Below, in pieces: positions 6,533 to 10,446 of a stretch of 10,446 nt of DNA. The translations under genes and the position numbers were made by a program. The notes under the pieces are model-generated. The model was not told the DNA's origin. It did no database searches and was given only the letters and a program-made list of their open reading frames with translations. Source of the DNA: an uncultured Caryophanales bacterium (GTDB lineage: Bacteria; Bacillota_I; Bacilli_A; RF39; UBA660); contig CAMNDO010000012.1 in the NCBI GenBank assembly GCA_946535455.1, positions 1-10,446 of the forward strand, read 5' to 3'. Within the stretch, counting starts at the first letter, position 1, and each line of letters begins with the position of its first letter.

Positions 6533-7458
6533 TATAAAAACCTCTCTCCTATTAATTTCTCTTTTCCTACTCCATTGATATAACTAATCGCATCCATTCT
6601 CTTTTTTCCAAATGGTTTTAAAGAAGTAATTAAAATAGATCCATCTTTGACAGAAACCACAATTCCTTCTTTGTTTACTTCTACGATTTCTCCATAAGGA
6701 GCATCATATGTTTTTTCTAACATTTTACAAGCATAGATTTTCATTTCTTGATCAAACAAAATCGCATTTGCGGAAGGTATAGGATAAAGTCCTCGAACCA
6801 AATCAAATACTTCTTTTTTGGTTTTGGAAAAATCAATATGCTCTTCTTCTCTTTTGATGTTATACGCAAAGGTTGCTTCTTCATGGTTTTGGGGAATTCT
6901 TTTAGCACTACCATCTAAAATAGAAGGTAAGGTCTCTAATAATAATTCTTTTCCCATAATGGATAATCTATCATGTAAGGATTCTAGTGTATCTTCCAAA
7001 GTAATTTCCGTTTCTTTCCAAGAAACCATATCCCCAGTATCCATAGAAGCATCCATATACATAATGGTAATTCCTGTTTTGTCATATCCATCGATAATCG
7101 CTTTATGAATCGGAGCTCCTCCTCTTAATTTGGGAAGCAAAGACGCATGTACATTGATACAACCCATACGTGGAATATCTAATATAGCTTGTGGAATAAT
7201 TTGCCCATAAGCACAAGTAATAATGATATCCGGATTCCAATCTAGGAGTTGTTCATAATCTTCCCTGATCTTTTGTGGTTGGAAAACAGGAATGTTATGT
7301 TTCATCGCTAATTCTTTGGTTGGTGGATACACAATCTCTTGTTTTCTTCCTACTTTTCGATCTGGTTGTGCCACTACTCCTACTACATCATAATTTTCAA
7401 TTAATCCCTCTAAAACAGGAACAGAAAAAGAAGGTGTTCCCATAAAAACAATTCTCAT
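6532..7458 (-). CDS. fmt: Methionyl-tRNA formyltransferase
   Basis: Transfers a formyl group from 10-formyltetrahydrofolate to Met-tRNAi, enabling bacterial translation initiation. The 308-aa length is normal. The N-terminal Rossmann-type domain starts with MRIVFMGTPSFSVPVL, and the catalytic triad is visible as N102 and H104 (INVHASLLPKLRGGAPI) and D143 (MDTGDM). The C-terminal OB-fold that grips the tRNA acceptor stem covers roughly 205-308, with PIPSANAI at the usual hydrophobic site. The start ATG is 1 nt after the upstream TAA, with AGGGGG 8 nt before it, and its own TAA overlaps the next ATG. The usual partner def (peptide deformylase) is not next to it here. Since formylated Met normally needs deformylation, def is expected elsewhere in the genome. 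Confidence 0.97.
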   Translation of the reverse strand: MRIVFMGTPSFSVPVLEGLIENYDVVGVVAQPDRKVGRKQEIVYPPTKELAMKHNIPVFQPQKIREDYEQLLDWNPDIIITCAYGQIIPQAILDIPRMGCINVHASLLPKLRGGAPIHKAIIDGYDKTGITIMYMDASMDTGDMVSWKETEITLEDTLESLHDRLSIMGKELLLETLPSILDGSAKRIPQNHEEATFAYNIKREEEHIDFSKTKKEVFDLVRGLYPIPSANAILFDQEMKIYACKMLEKTYDAPYGEIVEVNKEGIVVSVKDGSILITSLKPFGKKRMDAISYINGVGKEKLIGERFL

Positions 7459-7459
7459 A

Positions 7460-8608
7460 TTATAGCCCCCTAATCGTGAAAAAGATACTTAGTAATACCC
7501 CTAAACTAATGAGTAAAGATCCTAGTGCCAATAAAATGGTAACACTACCATTTTCATTCGAAAGATCTTCTACAATAGAAGGTTCTTCTACTACTTTTTC
7601 TTTTTGATTTTGATATGTATATTTTTCAAAAGATAAAATCTCTAATTGTTCTATTTCTATCTTTTCTCCATAAGAAATATTCGTATATTTTGGACTTAAC
7701 ATACGATCGACTACTTCAAATAAATCTGATTCGTCTTGTAAAAAATCTTCGATTGGAATTTCCCTCGTTCCTAATTCTTTTCTTTTCACAAGTAATAAAC
7801 TCACTTTACTTTCTTCTTTGTGAAGTAAATTCCATTCATCTTCTACTAATTCTAATATAAATTTCTTATCTTCTTCAGAAAAGAAAGAATCAGACATTAA
7901 CCTTTTCAAGTGTTGTAGTAAGTAATCATAATTATCTTTCAAATAACAATCTTTTCGAATTCTTTTTCCAAAATAATCTTCATTGACAAAGAATTGATAA
8001 AAGAAACTTGGTGCATATAAGGAAAAGTAACATCCCATAAAGAAATCATCTGTAAAATAAACATTTTTATTTTGAAAGTTTTTGGGAATCATATGAATCA
8101 TATTGTATTTCGCAAAAATAGAATTTGCTTTTTGAAAACGATCATAATAATTCTCATATTGTTCCGGAATAAATCCTTCTTTTGTAATGGCATCAATATA
8201 GTGAGAATGAAATCCATGAATGAAATATCCTTCTTGAATATATTTTTCATAAATATGAGAAAGAATTTTTTCTCTGGATTCTTTTTCTTCTACATTTTCG
8301 ATTTTGAAATACTTAGAAACCGTAGTTGCTAATAACTTATGAATGCCTTCTCGTATTTGATTGAAAGAATCTAGTTTTCGATATAGTTTTTCTACTTGTT
8401 CTATATACTCTGTTACATAAGAATGATCAGGAATAATCAAAGAAAATTTCCACAAAGCATCATAGAATAAATAAAGAGATGCTTCTTGTGACATATAAAA
8501 GTTAGGGTTTTGAATTCCTTCTAATTTCTTATCAAAATAACGATCATTCGTTTTCAATTCTTGAAGAAAATCCAAAACATCTTTTCTATAAAGAAAATCT
8601 TCTATCAC
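7460..8608 (-). CDS. Tail-anchored membrane protein, unknown function (possible divergent ART-like fold)
   Basis: I do not recognise this gene. GGAGGT (8621-8616) lies 7 nt before GTG 8608, giving 382 aa; the in-frame ATG at 8623 overlaps this site and is unlikely. A large soluble part rich in Tyr, Phe, Lys and Glu is followed by an acidic linker (~330-352) and a C-terminal hydrophobic helix (~356-379) with only a short Arg-containing end. There is no signal peptide, so the domain should face the cytoplasm. Residues 1-115 look helical. From ~127 there is a strand with HG (YFIHGF, H131), a helix ending in EGF (144-146), then VYFTDD (183-188) and a Tyr-rich stretch. This spacing loosely resembles the H-Y part of H-Y-E ADP-ribosyltransferase folds, which is speculative. 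It sits between priA and fmt, where def is usual. Confidence 0.87.
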   Translation of the reverse strand: MIEDFLYRKDVLDFLQELKTNDRYFDKKLEGIQNPNFYMSQEASLYLFYDALWKFSLIIPDHSYVTEYIEQVEKLYRKLDSFNQIREGIHKLLATTVSKYFKIENVEEKESREKILSHIYEKYIQEGYFIHGFHSHYIDAITKEGFIPEQYENYYDRFQKANSIFAKYNMIHMIPKNFQNKNVYFTDDFFMGCYFSLYAPSFFYQFFVNEDYFGKRIRKDCYLKDNYDYLLQHLKRLMSDSFFSEEDKKFILELVEDEWNLLHKEESKVSLLLVKRKELGTREIPIEDFLQDESDLFEVVDRMLSPKYTNISYGEKIEIEQLEILSFEKYTYQNQKEKVVEEPSIVEDLSNENGSVTILLALGSLLISLGVLLSIFFTIRGL

Positions 8609-8615
8609 AGGACAC

Positions 8616-8621
8616 ACCTCC
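8616..8621 (-). promoter_or_regulatory. Ribosome-binding site deciding the start of the tail-anchored protein
   Basis: Minus-strand GGAGGT ends 7 nt before GTG 8608-8606. The longer alternative start ATG (8623-8621) overlaps the first G of this site and has no purine-rich site of its own at the right distance, so the GTG start is preferred. Confidence 0.8.
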
Positions 8622-8645
8622 ATTCTATTTTAAGAATACCATAAT

Positions 8646-10446
8646 TTATAAGATTTGACTAGGATGAAAGTCAATATCTATTTTTACCTTGACATTGTTT
8701 TGATAATGGGAAAGTACTTTCTGCAAGATTGAATAAAGATTCTCTTCCCTCTTATATTTTAAAATAATATGATAACGATAAATTTGATTGACACGAAATA
8801 CACTTGCACTACTAGGTCCTAAAATAATCGTGCTTTTTAAGTTTCTTTCGAAACTTCTTTTGATTTTTAAAGCTTCTTGGAAAACAATAGAAGCATCTTT
8901 TCCTGTGATTTTAATATCACATAAGTAAAAATAAGGTGGATACTTTAATACTTTTCGAATTTCCATTTCTTTTTGATAAAATCCCATATAATCATGATGT
9001 TGCACTTTTTGAATGGCATAATGTTCAGGATTATAAGTTTGTAAAATGACCTTTCCTTCTTTTTGATTTCTTCCACTTCGACCAGCTACTTGAGAAAGTA
9101 AGGAAAAGGTATTTTCACTACTACGAAAATCAGGAATATGAAGTGATGTATCTGCATTTAAAATTCCTACTAATGTGACATTGGAAAAATCCAATCCTTT
9201 CGCAACCATTTGGGTTCCTAATAAAATATCATATTTTCCTTCTTGGAAAAGAGATATCATTTCTTCATGTTTTCCTTTGCGACTGGTGGTATCATAATCC
9301 ATTCGAAGTACTGATGCAGAAGGAAGAAGTTCCTGTAATTCTTCTTCTATTTTTTGCGTACCGACTCCTAAATTAGAAAGAGCTTTTTCATGACACTCTG
9401 GACAAGTTTCATATACTTTTTCTCCATAACCACAATAGTGACAACGAAGCGTATGACTACTTTTATGATACGTTAATGTAATATCACAATGCGGACATTT
9501 AAAAGTAAAACCACAGTTTTTACAAGTTACAAAAGAAGAGTATCCTCTACGATTTAATAACAAAATGATTTGTTCTTTCTTTTCTAATTTTTTCTCTATT
9601 TCTTCTAACAATAAAGAAGAAAAATGTCCTTTCATTTGTTTCATTTCTTGATTTAAATCAACAATTACTACTTCTGGTAGTTTTCTTCCATTCACTCGAT
9701 TAGGAAGTTCTAATAATTGTAAAGGGTATACACAAAGGCACATTACGAAAGCAAGTAAAATATTAGGAACAATATCTTTTATTTGATCAATATACTTATA
9801 ATTTAGTAGTTTTCTGTTAGGCCAACTGTTGATAACCTGACTTAAAAAGCTAGTTAATAGCATACCATATGCCATCGCCATGACACTTATATTCATGGTG
9901 GCAAGAAGAACGCTAAAAGAAACAATCTTCTTTATTATTTCGCGCTTCAGATATATATCGGATCTACCAAGAGCCTTAATGGCATTGAGATTTGACGTAT
10001 GAATCGGGTAAAAAATGAAGGTTATGCAATAAATAACCAAATATGGTACACAAGGCAACCATTTTTCGGTAAGAATAAGCGTGATCAAAGGTTTACTACA
10101 GACAGCTAACCCGACCATTAATGGTGCTATTATATATGTACTAATCATAATTGATCTTCTGGTCATTGATCTAACGACTGATACATCATCCTGTGCAGAT
10201 GACATAGTTGGTAATAATACACTATCTATTGCAGCGTTTATATTGGTTATTACAATATCGGGAAACTGATGTGCCTTTTTATAGTATGCAAGATCATTTG
10301 AAGTGTATACTTTTCCTATAACCAAAGATCGAATATTTGCCTCTAATGTGTTTATCAGACTGGATACCGTAAGTTTCCAGCCATAAGATAATAGTCTCTT
10401 TAGCCTGACCCAAGAAAACAGCCTTTTAGGTCTCCATCTCACAGTA
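8646..10446 (-). CDS. priA: In-frame chimera: polysaccharide flippase C-terminal part joined to the C-terminal half of PriA
   Basis: One open frame enters from the right edge (GTG 10442 is only the first possible start, not a credible one). Numbered from 10442, residues 1-~243 are flippase and ~244-598 are PriA, the 3'-5' helicase that reloads replisomes at stalled forks. The PriA part opens with LELPNR, then LPEVVIVD. It keeps NRRGYSS, all eight zinc-binding cysteines (C307, C310, C316, C319, C334, C337, C347, C350), helicase motif V (GTQMVAKGLDF) and motif VI (QVAGRSGR), and a complete C-terminus. The 3'-DNA-binding domain, winged helix, Walker A and DEEH box are missing, roughly 400 of the usual 730-810 residues. 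As written the product could not be a working helicase. The PriA end belongs to the following operon by strand, codon use and known synteny. Confidence 0.85.
   Translation of the reverse strand, partial: TVRWRPKRLFSWVRLKRLLSYGWKLTVSSLINTLEANIRSLVIGKVYTSNDLAYYKKAHQFPDIVITNINAAIDSVLLPTMSSAQDDVSVVRSMTRRSIMISTYIIAPLMVGLAVCSKPLITLILTEKWLPCVPYLVIYCITFIFYPIHTSNLNAIKALGRSDIYLKREIIKKIVSFSVLLATMNISVMAMAYGMLLTSFLSQVINSWPNRKLLNYKYIDQIKDIVPNILLAFVMCLCVYPLQLLELPNRVNGRKLPEVVIVDLNQEMKQMKGHFSSLLLEEIEKKLEKKEQIILLLNRRGYSSFVTCKNCGFTFKCPHCDITLTYHKSSHTLRCHYCGYGEKVYETCPECHEKALSNLGVGTQKIEEELQELLPSASVLRMDYDTTSRKGKHEEMISLFQEGKYDILLGTQMVAKGLDFSNVTLVGILNADTSLHIPDFRSSENTFSLLSQVAGRSGRNQKEGKVILQTYNPEHYAIQKVQHHDYMGFYQKEMEIRKVLKYPPYFYLCDIKITGKDASIVFQEALKIKRSFERNLKSTIILGPSSASVFRVNQIYRYHIILKYKREENLYSILQKVLSHYQNNVKVKIDIDFHPSQIL
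9699..9725 (-). other. Junction between flippase and PriA coding sequence
   Basis: The join lies around the codons for LLELPN (9716-9699). Upstream, CLCVYPLQL is the membrane helix of a flippase. Downstream, NRVNGRKLPEVVIVD is PriA. Many flippases have a short LLxLPN-like stretch at about this place, and PriA has LLELPNR, so a short shared word could have promoted the join, either in an assembler or in a cell. The frame is preserved without a stop. The exact breakpoint cannot be fixed from this sequence alone. Confidence 0.7.
9717..10446 (-). other. Wzx/MOP-type polysaccharide flippase segment (partial at both ends)
   Basis: This stretch encodes the middle and C-terminal part of an oligosaccharide or lipopolysaccharide flippase of the MOP superfamily. 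Such proteins move lipid-linked sugar units across the cytoplasmic membrane for capsule or exopolysaccharide assembly. Visible family features are SYGWKL, an amphipathic NIRSLVIGKVY region, LAYYKKAHQFP, the segment ending LLPTMSSAQDD, TEKWLPCVPYL and IKALGRSDIYLK. Hydrophobic segments lie near residues 97-124, 131-148, 173-196 and 224-244 of the open frame. The N-terminal ~180 residues lie beyond the window, and the last ~30-60 residues are replaced by PriA. Ile ATA, Gln CAG and Lys AAG are used far more than in the PriA part, suggesting a different source. Confidence 0.82.

Noticed and set aside
7458..7463. TATAAT directly before the fmt start codon
   Set aside because: A -10 here would start transcription inside fmt, I see no -35, and the ribosome-binding site immediately upstream would be lost. 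It is probably chance in AT-rich DNA.
8620..8645. Small inverted repeat (ATTCT/AGAAT) between priA and the tail-anchored protein gene
   Set aside because: Only about five A/T-rich pairs with a six-base loop and no following T-run; it is not a terminator, and the spacing suggests continued transcription.
1..10446. CRISPR array, tRNA, rRNA, insertion sequence, toxin-antitoxin or phage-defence operon
   Set aside because: No regular repeat-spacer pattern, no tRNA-like cloverleaf, no transposase and no recognisable defence or toxin genes were seen; the window is a housekeeping cluster apart from the chimeric end and three unknown membrane proteins.

Overview
The window looks like part of a chromosome from a low-GC Firmicute (Bacilli- or Clostridia-like, quite possibly an uncultured gut lineage). 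The DNA is AT-rich, Shine-Dalgarno sites are strong (AGGAGG-type), and genes are packed with 1-11 nt overlaps. The gene order matches the classical Firmicute priA-def-fmt-rsmB-rlmN-stp-prkC-rsgA-rpe cluster. TGA is used as a stop (rlmN, stp), so this is not the Mycoplasma code. Every credible gene is on the minus strand, and no stretch of 300 bases lacks a gene.

In order of transcription (right to left): (1) 8646-10446, an open frame running off the right edge. Its first ~243 residues are the C-terminal part of a polysaccharide flippase and its last ~355 residues are the C-terminal half of the replication-restart helicase PriA. (2) 7460-8608, an unrecognised 382-aa tail-anchored protein. (3) 6532-7458, fmt. 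(4) 5843-6532, an unrecognised 229-aa single-pass membrane protein, ending at an intrinsic terminator. (5) From a new promoter: rlmN (4753-5775), the PP2C phosphatase stp (4010-4756), the PASTA kinase prkC (2136-4013), rsgA (1288-2127) and rpe (669-1298). (6) 1-631, a proline-rich single-pass membrane protein of unknown function, cut by the left edge and possibly having its own extended -10 promoter.

The recognised genes form a translation and growth-control module. Fmt formylates initiator tRNA, RlmN methylates 23S rRNA and tRNA, and RsgA matures the 30S subunit. The PrkC/Stp pair senses cell-wall fragments and reversibly phosphorylates proteins. Rpe belongs to the pentose phosphate pathway. 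In B. subtilis, def, rsmB and thiN occupy the three positions that here hold unknown membrane-anchored proteins.

The main anomaly is the in-frame flippase-PriA join near 9700-9725. PriA has lost its DNA-binding domains and Walker motifs, codon usage changes at the join, and the join is within 750 bases of the sequence end. An assembly chimera is the simplest explanation; real recombination is the alternative. I did not find a convincing new multi-gene system. The most interesting unknown is the 382-aa protein, which has a faint ADP-ribosyltransferase-like pattern.
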